This document shows, one piece after another, positions 32,601-38,873 of a stretch of DNA of 64,000 bases; position 1 is the first letter of the stretch, and every line of letters starts with the position of its first letter. The position numbers and the translations under genes are program-made. The notes beneath the pieces were generated by a model. It was not told where the DNA came from. It searched no databases and was given only the letters and a program-made list of their open reading frames with translations. Source of the DNA: Petrolisthes cinctipes (lineage: Eukaryota > Arthropoda > Malacostraca > Decapoda > Porcellanidae); contig JAWQEG010001438.1 in assembly GCA_033782935.1 (NCBI GenBank), positions 57,501 to 121,500 on the forward strand. Direction: 5' to 3'.

Positions 32601-32994
32601 CATCGCGTGCCTCTGTGAAGCAAGTGAGGCAACAGGACTTTTGCCGCCGACTGTACACCTACCAAATACTGCTAACTCGTCCTCTGTATAAAGCTGCAAC
32701 TTTAAACTTAACACAGCTATACATAACAAAACTGACATCAATAAATAAGACACACAAAAGACTTGCATTACTGATCATGCACAACTTGGCTGCAACTTAA
32801 AGGTTTGAGTTGCTACAAAACCGACAATACTGATTAACCTACTGTGATGATGTAGCTTCTAATGCCTCCTCCTTATGGTGAGAGGAAGAAGAGGACTGGT
32901 ATTTCTCTGGTAGTGTGGTGGGTGAGGTGAGGGTAACACTATCTGTCTCACCCCCTGGATGATCCAACTCATCACTTACTCCTTCAAATGACAT
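14157..32994 (-). CDS. Effector-type caspase, six coding exons, 331 aa
   Basis: Cysteine protease that cleaves after aspartate to execute apoptosis in the cytosol. Coding exons (minus strand): 32994-32843, 30496-30379, 28967-28847, 20195-20002, 15726-15576, 14416-14157. Splice phases are 2, 0, 1, 0 and 1, and the 996 nt close exactly. Order: a short acidic/Ser-rich prodomain (residues 1-60) containing a DELD site; large subunit from YRMNHKKRGLALI (66-78); catalytic His in MSHGG (about 149); WKNF and LAGKPKMFFIQ; then ACRG, completing the QACRG pentapeptide (Cys about 197); a linker; and the small subunit ending near KQIPYTVSTLM. No CARD or DED domain fits the short prodomain, so it is executioner-like. 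Oddity: after the small-subunit PG turn, the usual SWRN pocket motif is replaced by AFKSKN and the loop is about three residues longer. Confidence 0.9.
14417..15575 (-). other. Caspase intron between last two coding exons
   Basis: AT-rich. Contains a poly(G)-flanked stretch near 15488. No element or nested gene recognised. Confidence 0.7.
15576..15726 (-). CDS. Caspase exon with catalytic cysteine
   Basis: Acceptor TTTCCAG before 15726, donor CCTG|GTTAGT after 15576. Starts ACRGESTDKGIQLNKQKG and contains RVSTDSFDL, a plausible interdomain cleavage region. It then begins the small subunit with IPIHADMLMMWASYP. Phase 0 in, phase 1 out. Confidence 0.95.
16885..18807 (+). pseudogene. LINE reverse transcriptase with one internal stop
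   Basis: Domains in order: a thumb-less N-terminal helix region (KKEEAFRRYRRLQ); RT motifs NYRPIALTSCLSKVFE, GFRQGRSTGD, ALDISKAFDRVWH and SGVPQGSVLSPTLF; the catalytic SYADDS (about 17960); and LNILGVSFSHNLSW. After the TAG at 18295 the same frame resumes KLGVLRRFRDYF, LYRGLIRPCMEYGSHVW and ends RHLERNWT. Only one nonsense codon in about 640 codons suggests a fairly young insertion. Confidence 0.85.
16885..18880 (+). mobile_element. 5'-truncated non-LTR retrotransposon (LINE) in a caspase intron
   Basis: An open frame runs from about 16885 to 18807, broken only by one TAG at 18295-18297, and the 3' end leads into an A-rich tail. The endonuclease is missing, so this copy is 5' truncated and probably dead. 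It sits antisense to the caspase. The absence of RNase H and the chemistry around HSYADD suggest a jockey/CR1-like clade. Exact assignment would need phylogeny. Confidence 0.85.
18907..19400 (+). mobile_element. Second, degenerate and internally deleted copy of the same LINE
   Basis: 18995-19035 matches the LINE around its YADD box ('cttcccctatccactcatat') and 19125-19200 matches sequence from about 18545-18610 ('tattggacattgctcttctg'). About 550 bp between are missing or scrambled, and frames are broken. 18907-18985 is a separate short repeat that recurs at 57488-57576 inside the modular gene. Confidence 0.65.
20002..20195 (-). CDS. Caspase exon with catalytic histidine
   Basis: Acceptor CTTTCAG before 20195, donor CCAA|GTAAGT after 20002. 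Encodes ATDHSQNDALAVIFMSHGGL through LWKNFTAEKCPTLAGKPK and MFFIQ. The SHG histidine is the catalytic base. The final Gln is the first residue of the QACRG pentapeptide, split by the intron. The upstream intron (20196-28846) contains the complete DIRS element. Confidence 0.95.
20438..20605. repeat. Compound (GA)n microsatellite
   Basis: Two GA tracts (about 20438-20522 and 20549-20605) separated by an A-rich spacer, inside the caspase intron. Confidence 0.95.
20989..21240. repeat. DIRS element A left inverted terminal repeat
   Basis: Complementary to about 28180-28394. It shares 'gaataggccccttcacaag', 'gaattgaccc' (complement) and 'gctgaataccgctcgctcac'. Confidence 0.8.
21241..21985 (+). other. 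DIRS element A 5' untranslated region
   Basis: T- and pyrimidine-rich leader with short frames only. Its complement is present in element B at about 9900-10640. A pyrimidine tract ending TCCCTCAG at 22015 looks like a splice acceptor, so Gag translation may start in a spliced leader and not at the ATG at 21986. Confidence 0.55.
21986..23689 (+). CDS. DIRS element A Gag, first part
   Basis: Structural nucleic-acid-binding protein of the element. A 567-codon open frame begins at an ATG at 21986. If the leader is spliced at the acceptor at 22015, the true start may lie elsewhere. Near the N-terminus a Cys/His-rich block (CAASGC, HLHCSPHAPC, CGVCRPWAELC) looks like a zinc-binding unit of the kind found in DIRS Gag. 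An Arg/Ser-rich and then poly-Ser stretch follows (about residues 185-235, GCKRSAKRSRHSRKSRARRC), then proline-rich acidic sequence with DGYLPYSWSLLPP and a conserved C-terminal half. It ends TGA at 23687. The Gag C-terminus continues in exons at 23803-24063 and 24164-24383, but the 23690 junction is not in frame. Confidence 0.75.
   Translation: MFVYSFLPQPTRALCAASGCTVRVSPDGHLHCSPHAPCFTPLGYDPLACGVCRPWAELCRVTSPSARSKLPALASLRMAWTRARRMAHKRDGSSLAWVDPILGADLGLFRTRYPSSCLSESQGLEPPEAREIEPPSLDGTTTPSRGLAPRKTSESVALVLPTTSPVQGPSREPPASPPARAGSSGLSRGCKRSAKRSRHSRKSRARRCSPSSSSSSSSSSSSSSGSSPSPARKSRKGKRGGDSPSSRKIVKIFHALIPHAFPGASVAQPPAVATEPALFPPPPAAAPVEGASPPGDVGVLFVPPVSPGLESPSRDVAEELVTSAPPSPSPPPSGDGYLPYSWSLLPPTWTHSSEEGRLVAWSPDTAQPDVWIRRDDVLVKWGADEKGEAIPFYKVRPISAPVPTSSRVSSAATLDAMGFLVEYSQLHLSGAWRIDRSHGNTALLLSPDAYFPGDKGEGDLDIPALLLKSLDHQRKNAPRKPPPPSFPVILPHSRAPPGLRECLWKTEKEPPVPYQLKEPDGKLRQAESATRLELAHTISTGAAASLIRDCLNALTNSYHEMSGVQLA
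23803..24383 (+). CDS. DIRS element A Gag C-terminal exons (with a 100-bp intron)
   Basis: Exon 23803-24063 follows a CCCTTACAG acceptor and encodes DTLSSMATVMEGVAAMATHF through a helical Ala/Arg-rich region (EEAKAFAEARLAARQAAA). Donor CCAA|GTAAGT at 24064 and acceptor TCCGTAG at 24163 bound a 100-bp intron. Both sides are phase 2 and rejoin as a Lys codon. The second exon (24164-24383) is basic and Gln/Arg/Gly-rich (GQQPFRGRGQGSKSYSK), typical of an RNA-binding Gag tail, and ends TGA. It overlaps the start of pol in another frame. Confidence 0.75.
24064..24163 (+). other. Spliceosomal intron in DIRS gag
   Basis: GTAAGTACC...TTTGTCCGTAG, 100 bp. It contains in-frame stops, and removal restores a continuous frame (phase 2). 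Confidence 0.75.
24164..26472 (+). CDS. DIRS element A polymerase: RT, RNase H, methyltransferase-like
   Basis: Spliced: exon about 24164-24492, intron 24493-24699, exon 24700-26472. The first exon carries the DIRS pre-RT block LTGWSAAWPTHGWAARIIRQ and joins in phase 0, WITVP|PLRLPP. RT motifs: RLVMDLSKLN, SLDLKDAYWHVPIHP, RLPFGLSLAPRVFTKL and catalytic MYLDDWL (25159-25179). RNase H: VATDASDVGWGY, INARELMVAKEWL, DMDNVTAVQCL and GRENDWADALSR. The C-terminal part, VDLFASPSTALLP...DAFTEDWNRW...LYLFPPPA...IAPLWPAQPWF, matches the DIRS-type Dam-like methyltransferase domain. All catalytic residues seen are intact. How pol is started is unknown: it overlaps the gag tail in a different frame. Confidence 0.88.
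24493..24699 (+). other. Spliceosomal intron in DIRS pol
   Basis: CCA|GTGAGTAAC...CCCGTTACAG|CCA, 207 bp, phase 0. The intron carries a stop (TGA at about 24526) in the pol frame. Joining the flanks gives the expected pre-RT sequence of the family. Confidence 0.8.
26466..27452 (+). CDS. DIRS element A tyrosine recombinase
   Basis: Integrates the circular DNA copy by site-specific recombination, replacing a DDE integrase. The frame is open well upstream. I start at the ATG at 26466, which overlaps the pol stop as ATGTTGA, although RGVLSKRFTKETVDK just before may also belong. N-terminal core-binding domain: SSVRQYESCWKRFQDFL. Catalytic boxes: first Arg in ATGYRASQLAAL (AGG at 26871), His-x-x-Arg in HSVRG (27215-27226) and Tyr in RTRYLFHS (about 27323), in the correct order. 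It ends in a basic tail (RGRPKRKGRVI). All four visible catalytic positions are intact, so the enzyme may be functional. Confidence 0.88.
   Translation: MLRAHRQSSVRQYESCWKRFQDFLRRHPSRVISEDTVLEFLTWLADSTNRAPATVLAHHAALSDPLLLGFNIKVSERPLSLLRMGIRAGTAPHRAQTPSWSLHRVLSYLTFEGVPLEVCHLLQKALFLLALATGYRASQLAALTRHTAFSSVTPNLTSLTISPSPAFLAKNEQADDRIGPLAVPSFLRDGNFHPLCPVHAFVAYVEATRGASPDHLFYNSRSGNPLFPRSIARLLCRVIENGDPGHAPRAHSVRGVAASLAFLRTHSVERVRDLGGWASTSSFRTRYLFHSLSPTPCVAMGTPPSIPQGPRGRHMGGRGRPKRKGRVI
27453..28019 (+). other. DIRS element A 3' untranslated region
   Basis: Contains 'gatcccgag'-type and G-run sequence (27721-27750) that recurs, inverted and multiplied, in element B at 4250-4800. No open frame of note. 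Confidence 0.6.
28020..28438. repeat. DIRS element A internal complementary region and right terminal repeat
   Basis: Around 28049-28085 GGTTTCACTATACCAATAA (complement of the left terminus) runs directly into TAGTGCATTTGTCGCGG (complement of the right terminus). 28180-28394 is the inverted copy of the left terminal repeat. The end contains the hairpin gcggctagaagccgc. Confidence 0.85.
28471..28690 (+). repeat. tRNA-like head of a SINE (or tRNA pseudogene)
   Basis: TCTCTGG (28471-28477) pairs with CCAGAGA (28541-28547) as a 7-bp acceptor stem enclosing 77 nt. An A-box-like TGGCTAATACATTGG lies at 28475-28489 and a B-box-like GATCGAGCC at 28523-28531. A CCTC/GAGG anticodon-like stem lies between. 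About 140 bp of unrelated body with an AT-rich tail follow. The layout fits a tRNA-derived SINE. Other copies were not searched for. Confidence 0.5.
28847..28967 (-). CDS. Caspase exon, p20 helix region
   Basis: Acceptor ACCAACAG before 28967, donor GAAG|GTACAG after 28847. Encodes RRECAQSDVKTTVRAFQHLG, then FETKEHWNLKGQDLKRVLKE. This matches the caspase block that contributes an S1-pocket arginine (one of the first two residues) and the 'F..LGF.V....L' helix-strand. The preceding exon ends phase 0 and this one ends phase 1. Confidence 0.85.
29266..29850 (-). mobile_element. Deleted LTR retrotransposon: LTR, leader, LTR end
   Basis: Ends are TGTAACG at 29266 and CACTACA at 29850 (TGTAGTG on the minus strand), flanked by the 4-bp direct repeat ATGT at 29262-29265 and 29851-29854. 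A full LTR of about 470 bp spans 29381-29850. Next to it, 29300-29380 reads on the minus strand ATTGGTGACCCCTCGG and may be the primer-binding site and leader. The last part of a second LTR follows. All coding sequence is gone. It lies in a caspase intron. Confidence 0.75.
30084..30186. repeat. Foldback family F2, copy 2
   Basis: Starts 'tggtgttgacgatggcgtgg' and ends 'ccatgccatcatcagcacca', inverted relative to each other. Related to 2002-2124 and 55153-55247. It lies in the caspase intron. Confidence 0.65.
30379..30496 (-). CDS. Caspase exon, start of the large subunit
   Basis: Acceptor CCAACAG before 30496, donor TTTG|GTAAGA after 30379. Encodes RPQAATPVGSHSLEYRMNHK, then KRGLALIVVYEIF, the first beta strand typical of caspase p20. 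Ends at ...GSGPL, phase 0. Confidence 0.85.
31079..31360. repeat. Foldback element with ~45-bp inverted arms
   Basis: 'gaagaaaacccacactggca' near 31081 is complementary to 'tgccagtgtgggttatcttc' near 31323, and pairing extends inward through 'gtttattaccaaaca'. It has no coding capacity and fits a MITE of about 280 bp. Confidence 0.7.
32491..32653. mobile_element. 163-bp mariner-type MITE
   Basis: Begins CAGTCGGCGGCAGAAGTCC and ends with the near-perfect complement GGACTTTTGCCGCCGACTG. It is flanked on both sides by TA (32489-32490 and 32654-32655). Terminal CAGT plus TA duplication is the Tc1/mariner pattern. The interior also folds back (GAACTCGAGAA / CTCGAGTTTATG). Confidence 0.8.
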
Positions 32995-33017
32995 GGTGCC
33001 AACTTTGATCTCCGATA
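32843..33017 (-). CDS. Caspase exon with start codon and prodomain
   Basis: Minus-strand acceptor TTACAG ends at 33018 and the ATG is at 32994-32992. About 23 nt of 5' leader in the same exon imply at least one upstream non-coding exon. The product starts MSFEGVSDELDHPGGETDS and continues Ser/Glu-rich. The donor is CA|GTAGGT at 32842, phase 2. Using it avoids an in-frame TAG two bases further and joins in frame to the next exon's C|CGG. DELD at residues 8-11 and GETD at 15-18 are plausible activation sites. Confidence 0.75.
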
Positions 33018-33467
33018 CTGTAACATGAAGTAAGAAATATCGGTTAGTTAACTTCATGAAAAACTTGCATTATTGGGTGGGTCGTGTAGCTCTGTATTAT
33101 CACCTTTGTTCAGTTTGAGTGTATTCTTGATATTGAGTATTCCTTCTAAGTGTTCACCCTTGCGTCTTATTCAGTGTTATTTCTCTTTTCTGTTCTCTTG
33201 TTTGGTACCGTATACAGACTTCTCAAAAAAACAAAAAAGTCAGATGTGTATTCGGCAACGCAGCAACCAGATCTCAAACCCCCTTCCTCGCCCCGCCTCG
33301 TTCCCACCTCCCCGTCTTCTATTGATTCGTAGTTTTATCTCATGTGTATGAGATCTAGGTCTCGTAAACCCTTTACGTCTGTTGCTTTACATTTTTTCCG
33401 AGTCTCGTAAGTCATTTATAAATTTAAAAAGGATGGCACGACGCTTCGTCTAGTTAAAAATACGTAT
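33018..33467 (-). other. Region upstream of the caspase start exon
   Basis: No upstream non-coding exon or promoter could be placed. On the minus strand this is intron or 5' sequence ending in the TTACAG acceptor at 33018. Confidence 0.4.
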
Positions 33468-33476
33468 ACACTATTA

Positions 33477-33478
<2 letters not shown>
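33468..33478. repeat. Target-site duplication of the full-length LINE, left copy
   Basis: ACACTATTATT, identical to 39148-39158. Confidence 0.85.
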
Positions 33479-33508
<30 letters not shown>

Positions 33509-33697
33509 AATTGCACCGTAGCGTCAATCAACAGGCAGGCAACAATACATACGGGTAGGTGGGACCCATGAGAATACAATGACTACAACCACACATACAC
33601 ACGCACACACACACACACACACACACATCACACACACACATCACGAAAACATAACAGAATGGAGCACAAGCATACAGACAAATATTTACACTATGAC

Positions 33698-36600
33698 CTA
33701 TTTAAATCCACAAAAACGAGGGTGGCGTACCAGAAGTTCCTCCAGAACCTGGTGGTTCAGCAGGTGTCGACAAACCACATCAAGTGGCAGGCCCCGGGGC
33801 AGCAAGTGTCGGACAGTGGGGCAGGCCAGGCAATAGTGCTCTACAGTATTAGCACGAGGTGCTCGACACAAGCGACACTCAGTGAAGGGAGGCTCACCCT
33901 GCATCCCAGCAACCTGCCACGGTGGCCGGTAGCCAAGCCTCAAACGAGCAGAGACTTCATTGTGCCTCCGAACCATGAGGCCTCGACGACGGTAGGAATA
34001 TTTGTGATGGCAGACAGACTCGTAATGTGTGATGGAGATGCTGAAGGGCCTCTCTGCATCCCTGCGTCGCCGTACAGGGAGGAGAGCGGCGGAGCGGACT
34101 TTAGAGAGGTAACATGTCAGGGAGAGAGGACGTCCAACACCACGAGGAGGCAGATGGCAGGCTTCCTTTGCGAGTCTGTCAACTGTACCATTGTGACGTA
34201 AACCTACATGGGATGGCACCCATAAAAATTTGACAGTCAAGTTACGATGACGCAATAAGGACAAAAACGATAAAATCTGCTGAACAACAGTAGAGTGTGT
34301 GGGCTGAACACTAGAGAGAGAATGAAGGGCAGGTCTGGAGTCACAAAAAATGGCAGCATTCACTCCACGTTGACAAACAAGACTAACAGCATCCAGAATG
34401 GCATACAGTTCACACAATGTTGAGCTAGAGTGGTTACAGAGACGACGGCCAACCCATCCCCCTGGAGGTGACTCCATGTCAGGTGAGAAAACGGCACAAC
34501 CTGCTGCACCATCCAATTGCAATGAGCCATCAGTGTAGAGGCAGTATGGATCGGTGATGGAGGATGTCACTGTTTCTATGTGTTCCAGAGCCAACTGCCG
34601 CTGTAGAGAAGGCAGTTCCGACTTGGAAGTAGGTGTGAAGCTCACATCAGGTGTTGGTAGCATCCAAGGAGGGGGTCCTGCGGGGACGTCGGCCACCATT
34701 ATATCTATATTAATACTACGTAGCATAGAGGAAACAGACCTTATAAGAGTACGTCCAGCAGGCAGTATGGGAGGGACCGGGTAGTTTGGTCTAAGAGAAG
34801 TCCTGACTAACTGAGAGTAATGGGGTGAAAGATGTGGGAAATGGAGGCACTTGACAGTGAAGCAAGTAACATTAGAATAAATTCTCTCCACTAATGGGGG
34901 AAGACGCAACTCACGCTGCATGTTCACTATCCTGGTCGACATTGGACAACCGAGAATTATTCTCATTGCTCTATTCTGAAATTTTTCTAAAGTTTCAAGA
35001 GTAGCCCTGGGAAGTTGAATCAGAGCAGGGGAGAGGTAATCAACAACTGAACGGATAAAAACAATATAGATAGTCCTGGCTACTGGGATGGAGATGCCCG
35101 AGGAGTTGTTGGTGAGCCATTGAAGTGGCGTAAGTCGGCGCTGGAGACGACCCAATAAGTCCTGGACAATGGGATGGTCTTGATGTCTGGCAGGGACAAT
35201 TGGCCAAATATTGACTGGTGCGCCCAGGTAGCGATACTGGGAACACATGGGAATGACAGTCCCTCCAATGGTGAACACTGGCCGAGCTTGAGGAAGGCGG
35301 CAGGTGAATATTCTGCTCTTATCTGGGGAGATAATAATGCCACAGTGAGAGGAGGACACAGAGAAGGAGTCAAGAAACCGCTGGAGATCCCTTGGTGAGG
35401 TAGAATGAACACAGATATCATCAGCATAGCACGTAATTGTAGTTCCAGGTATATCAGGGAGAGAAGTGAGCAGCCGATGCATCAGAATATTAAATAACAA
35501 TGGGCTGAGAACACCCCCTTGAGGCGTACCAAGATGAAAACTGCGCAAAGGACTGAGCGCACCACTGAAAAACACACGGGAGGTCCTGTTACTCAGGTAG
35601 CCCCGAATCCACCGTAATAGATTACCCTTTATCCCAAAGTCAACCAGTTGATCCAAAATGATGTCTCTATTAGCAACATCGAAGGCACTTCGAAGGTCAA
35701 TGAAGGCCACCACACTGTCCCTGTTAAGGCGAGTGTACAGGTCGACTAGGCAGTGGTGTGTGCTCCGTTGGGGAAGGAAACCAAACAGCCATGGAGAAAG
35801 GCGATCTTCCAGTCTGTACATGAGACGATTGAGTAAGATTCTCTCCAAAACTTTACAAAAACAGGAAGTCAGGGAAATAGGCCTGAACTTCGCAGTGCCG
35901 GGCTTAGGGATGGGTATTATTGTGCTGCTGGTCCAGGCTCGTGGTACACAACCATCACGAAGACAAAGATTGTACAGTAGAAGTAGAGGGTTCCCAGGAA
36001 CTTGTTGAAGTAAGCGCAGCACAGCATAAGTAATACCATCATCACCAGGGGAAGAAGCTCTACCCCGAGAGAGAGCACGTCGCAACTCCTCCTCAGTTAT
36101 CACCTCTGCATCATCGTCATCATCTTGCAACAGAGCAGACATTAGACGTAGCCGATGGACAGCAGCACGGGAAGTGAGTGCATCTTGTATGTGGATGGGT
36201 AGACTGGCTGAGGTAGATTGTTCTGACCAGGCATCGACAAGTTGTTGGGCATAGTCGGCGGGAGTGTGATGACGAGCAGTGGCCGTTGTCTTTTTAACAA
36301 CCCGACGGATGAGGTGCCACATAGAAGCCACACTTGTTTGCTGGTTGATGCTGTCCGTGAACCGCTGCCAAGACTCAGTGTGAGCACACTCCTGCAGGGC
36401 AACTAAAGCGTCCCTAGATATCTGGTAACGATGGAGCAGGTCAGGGGTTGGGTTGGCTTGAAACAATAGGCCATCACGTTCAGCCTCCTCCTTTGCCTCT
36501 TGTATACGTGCATCCAGCGTCCAGGAGTGGGCAGTATGGCGATGCTGGAGGTGTGGCCGGGAGACGTATAGCCTATAAAAGTCATGAGTAGCAGATACAA

Positions 36601-37600
36601 GATCAGAGTACAACTGTTCAGCTGATGATATGTCAAATGTAGGGAATACATGGGCCATGAATAAGATGTAAGTCGGGCAATATTTAGGGGGCACAGCAAT
36701 ACGCAAACGAGTGGCTGAAGCACTTGACCCAGCAGTTAGAGAATAATGAAACCGAAGAGCGATGTGATCAGAGAATAAGTCTGGCACGGAGGAGCACAGG
36801 ACCCGAGATGCTATCAGGCCAGACGAGAGGATGTAATCCAGAGTACCTCCCCGGCAATGAGTGGCACCGCCAGTGTCCCAGCGTGTCAGATGATGCTTGC
36901 GGATGTATGAAAGGAGACGAACACCATTACGATTAATAGAGCCAGAACCATCACCCAAATCAGAATGCCGAGCATTAAAATCTCCCATAAAAACCATACC
37001 ACGCACTGTTGGAGAAGGAAGAGCCTCAAGAGTGAGTCTAGCTGGGGCAGAATAGACATTACATAGTTGTAGTACTCCATTCCCAGGTAGAACCTCAAAT
37101 AGCTGAAAGGTCATATCAGGATCAGTGGAGGTACGGAGAAGGCGATGTGGCAAGGAGCTATGTATGTATGTCAGGAGACCATTCCTTACCAGATGAACAT
37201 ATGGCACATAACCTGAGAGAGGAGGAGCTTGCCCAGCAGTGAGCGGCCGTCCTGGAAATGCTTCCTGGAGAAAAATAACACTGGGATGATGACGAAAAAC
37301 ATAGGCCTTGAGTTGAGTGAGCTTAGCATAACTGGTGATACCACATACATTCCAGGAGATGACATCCAGCCGGCAATCACTAGCGAACTCTGTATTTGGA
37401 GGTAGAAGTCCGGTGAGTGGGGGCAGATGAGCGACCTGGAGAAGAAGATGGACCAGGAGAAGGGACTGACTCGAAAAGCTTTTCAAGGCGAGATGCAACA
37501 GTATCCATCTTTTCGGTAAGGGTAGTGACAGTTGAGATGATGGCCTGCTGAGCCTCGACCAAGGTGGAGAGTTTGGAGTCATTGGCAGCCTGCGTGGCAA
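33698..37600 (-). CDS. LINE ORF2: endonuclease, reverse transcriptase, RNase H (1300 codons)
   Basis: The AP endonuclease spans about residues 76-290 (ISWNVCG, LQEAF with the metal-binding Glu, MGDFNARH and FSDH). RT spans about 500-800 (IPIPKPGTAKFRPISLTSC, FGFLPQRSTHH, AFIDLRSAFD, GTPQGGVLSP, catalytic CYADD at about 724-728, YRYLGAPV). RNase H spans about 1018-1150 (YTDGS, CELYA, FCDSR, WVPSHVG, VDRLAKEA). A C-terminal Cys/His knuckle (CRLCRAP...HYCLAC) follows. All catalytic residues seen are present. The start at 37600 overlaps the ORF1 end by about 220 nt in another frame, so the native start may be further downstream, near the endonuclease. Confidence 0.9.
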   Translation of the reverse strand: MPRRLPMTPNSPPWSRLSRPSSQLSLPLPKRWILLHLALKSFSSQSLLLVHLLLQVAHLPPLTGLLPPNTEFASDCRLDVISWNVCGITSYAKLTQLKAYVFRHHPSVIFLQEAFPGRPLTAGQAPPLSGYVPYVHLVRNGLLTYIHSSLPHRLLRTSTDPDMTFQLFEVLPGNGVLQLCNVYSAPARLTLEALPSPTVRGMVFMGDFNARHSDLGDGSGSINRNGVRLLSYIRKHHLTRWDTGGATHCRGGTLDYILSSGLIASRVLCSSVPDLFSDHIALRFHYSLTAGSSASATRLRIAVPPKYCPTYILFMAHVFPTFDISSAEQLYSDLVSATHDFYRLYVSRPHLQHRHTAHSWTLDARIQEAKEEAERDGLLFQANPTPDLLHRYQISRDALVALQECAHTESWQRFTDSINQQTSVASMWHLIRRVVKKTTATARHHTPADYAQQLVDAWSEQSTSASLPIHIQDALTSRAAVHRLRLMSALLQDDDDDAEVITEEELRRALSRGRASSPGDDGITYAVLRLLQQVPGNPLLLLYNLCLRDGCVPRAWTSSTIIPIPKPGTAKFRPISLTSCFCKVLERILLNRLMYRLEDRLSPWLFGFLPQRSTHHCLVDLYTRLNRDSVVAFIDLRSAFDVANRDIILDQLVDFGIKGNLLRWIRGYLSNRTSRVFFSGALSPLRSFHLGTPQGGVLSPLLFNILMHRLLTSLPDIPGTTITCYADDICVHSTSPRDLQRFLDSFSVSSSHCGIIISPDKSRIFTCRLPQARPVFTIGGTVIPMCSQYRYLGAPVNIWPIVPARHQDHPIVQDLLGRLQRRLTPLQWLTNNSSGISIPVARTIYIVFIRSVVDYLSPALIQLPRATLETLEKFQNRAMRIILGCPMSTRIVNMQRELRLPPLVERIYSNVTCFTVKCLHFPHLSPHYSQLVRTSLRPNYPVPPILPAGRTLIRSVSSMLRSINIDIMVADVPAGPPPWMLPTPDVSFTPTSKSELPSLQRQLALEHIETVTSSITDPYCLYTDGSLQLDGAAGCAVFSPDMESPPGGWVGRRLCNHSSSTLCELYAILDAVSLVCQRGVNAAIFCDSRPALHSLSSVQPTHSTVVQQILSFLSLLRHRNLTVKFLWVPSHVGLRHNGTVDRLAKEACHLPPRGVGRPLSLTCYLSKVRSAALLPVRRRRDAERPFSISITHYESVCHHKYSYRRRGLMVRRHNEVSARLRLGYRPPWQVAGMQGEPPFTECRLCRAPRANTVEHYCLACPTVRHLLPRGLPLDVVCRHLLNHQVLEELLVRHPRFCGFK

Positions 37601-38873
37601 CTAGCCCATCAATCCTGGCTTCAAGGGCAGAAAAGCGGTTCTCGAGAGCCGTACATCGTGCCATGAGGGTAGCAACAGACTTGCGGAGGGCCATGTCTGG
37701 AGGTGAGGCAGGGCTGGTAGAAGGAGCAGACTGGGGAGGTGGTGGTGGTGGCGGTGGTGGAGGCGGAGCAATAGTAGTGACACGAGCCTGGACCTGACGT
37801 CGAGTACATCCATGCCACACGTTAACCCCTGGCTGAAGGCATCGTGGACACTTCCATCGAGACATATCCTCAGGAGGTGAAGGCTCAGAGGTGGAGGCAG
37901 CAGGACGTGATGGTTCGCCCCTGACAGGACACGTCTTGGAATCATGGTCGGCAGCACACCATGCACACTTCGGCCTGGCAGAACAGTACCGGGAGATATG
38001 CCCCACACCCCAGCACCTGTAGCACCAAGGCTGGTCATTATGAAGTTTCCTCACCTCACACGGAGGAAGACAAGGGAGGAAATCAAAGGAAATCTCATTT
38101 GGAGGTGGATCAGGTTGACTCCAGACAACAACAATACGGCTTATGGGGGAACCATCTTGGAAAAAACGACGGGCAAAGTACACACCAGGGTATTCCTTAG
38201 CAAGTTTCGGGTCAACATCAATAGGAAAACGGGTAAGGATGTAGCTGGGGAACTTACGAGGCCTCTCGGGTGAGTCTTCAAGAATGAGAGGCAGAGATAA
38301 AAATTCACCAGCCTTCACTCTATTAATGATATCCTGACGCTTCCTAGAGATGTAGACAAACCGGGAGGTGACAGCAGCCATCTTCACTTCAGCCAGTTCA
38401 CGCTGCAGCTGGAAGGCCCTGTTGACATCAGACAACCAACGCAGCTTTGTGTCCGTAGATGGGTTCCCAGAGAAGGAGAGCTTGACATAGGCATTTCTTG
38501 GGGCAAAAGCAGGAAGGTTGGACGAGGGCAAGGAGTTGGTATACAGGGAAGAAACACCACGTTGAGGCAGAGAAGGTACGACATGCACAGCTGAAGCACC
38601 CTTGGCAGTCTTGGCAGCTGGAGGCAAACAGTCCACACCATCGGAATCCTGCGAGGAGTCGGACGAGGCATCAACGGGTCGCTTGATAGAGGTTGAGGAG
38701 GTGGAAGGCTGCAACCTGAGCTGCAGAGTGACCGAGGAGAGGGGGGGAGAGTTGCGAGAAGGCAGCTCAGGCCAGTGATCCTCGATAGGAGACTCATCCT
38801 CTTCCGACATGGCCAAGTCGGCCTCCAGGCAGGAAGCCACATCCGAATCCGCGCTCTCCATCAGGCCAGTCAA
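37380..38873 (-). CDS. LINE ORF1: zinc-knuckle nucleic-acid-binding protein (497 aa)
   Basis: An acidic Ser-rich N-terminus (ESADSDVASCLEADL) is followed by a globular middle. Zinc knuckles follow at about residues 284-297 (C-x2-C-x4-H-x4-C, CYRCWGVGHISRYC), 303-315 (CAWCAADHDSKTC) and 342-356 (CPRCLQPGVNVWHGC). A poly-Pro stretch and then a heptad-like coiled coil (LMARCTALENRFSALEARID) lie near the C-terminus. This is the Gag-like RNA chaperone of the LINE. ORF1 ends TAG at 37380 within the ORF2 overlap. Confidence 0.88.
   Translation of the reverse strand: MTGLMESADSDVASCLEADLAMSEEDESPIEDHWPELPSRNSPPLSSVTLQLRLQPSTSSTSIKRPVDASSDSSQDSDGVDCLPPAAKTAKGASAVHVVPSLPQRGVSSLYTNSLPSSNLPAFAPRNAYVKLSFSGNPSTDTKLRWLSDVNRAFQLQRELAEVKMAAVTSRFVYISRKRQDIINRVKAGEFLSLPLILEDSPERPRKFPSYILTRFPIDVDPKLAKEYPGVYFARRFFQDGSPISRIVVVWSQPDPPPNEISFDFLPCLPPCEVRKLHNDQPWCYRCWGVGHISRYCSARPKCAWCAADHDSKTCPVRGEPSRPAASTSEPSPPEDMSRWKCPRCLQPGVNVWHGCTRRQVQARVTTIAPPPPPPPPPPPQSAPSTSPASPPDMALRKSVATLMARCTALENRFSALEARIDGLVATQAANDSKLSTLVEAQQAIISTVTTLTEKMDTVASRLEKLFESVPSPGPSSSPGRSSAPTHRTSTSKYRVR

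Noticed and set aside
33659..34201. Plus-strand frame of 180 codons
   Set aside because: Antisense shadow of LINE ORF2, with no family motif.
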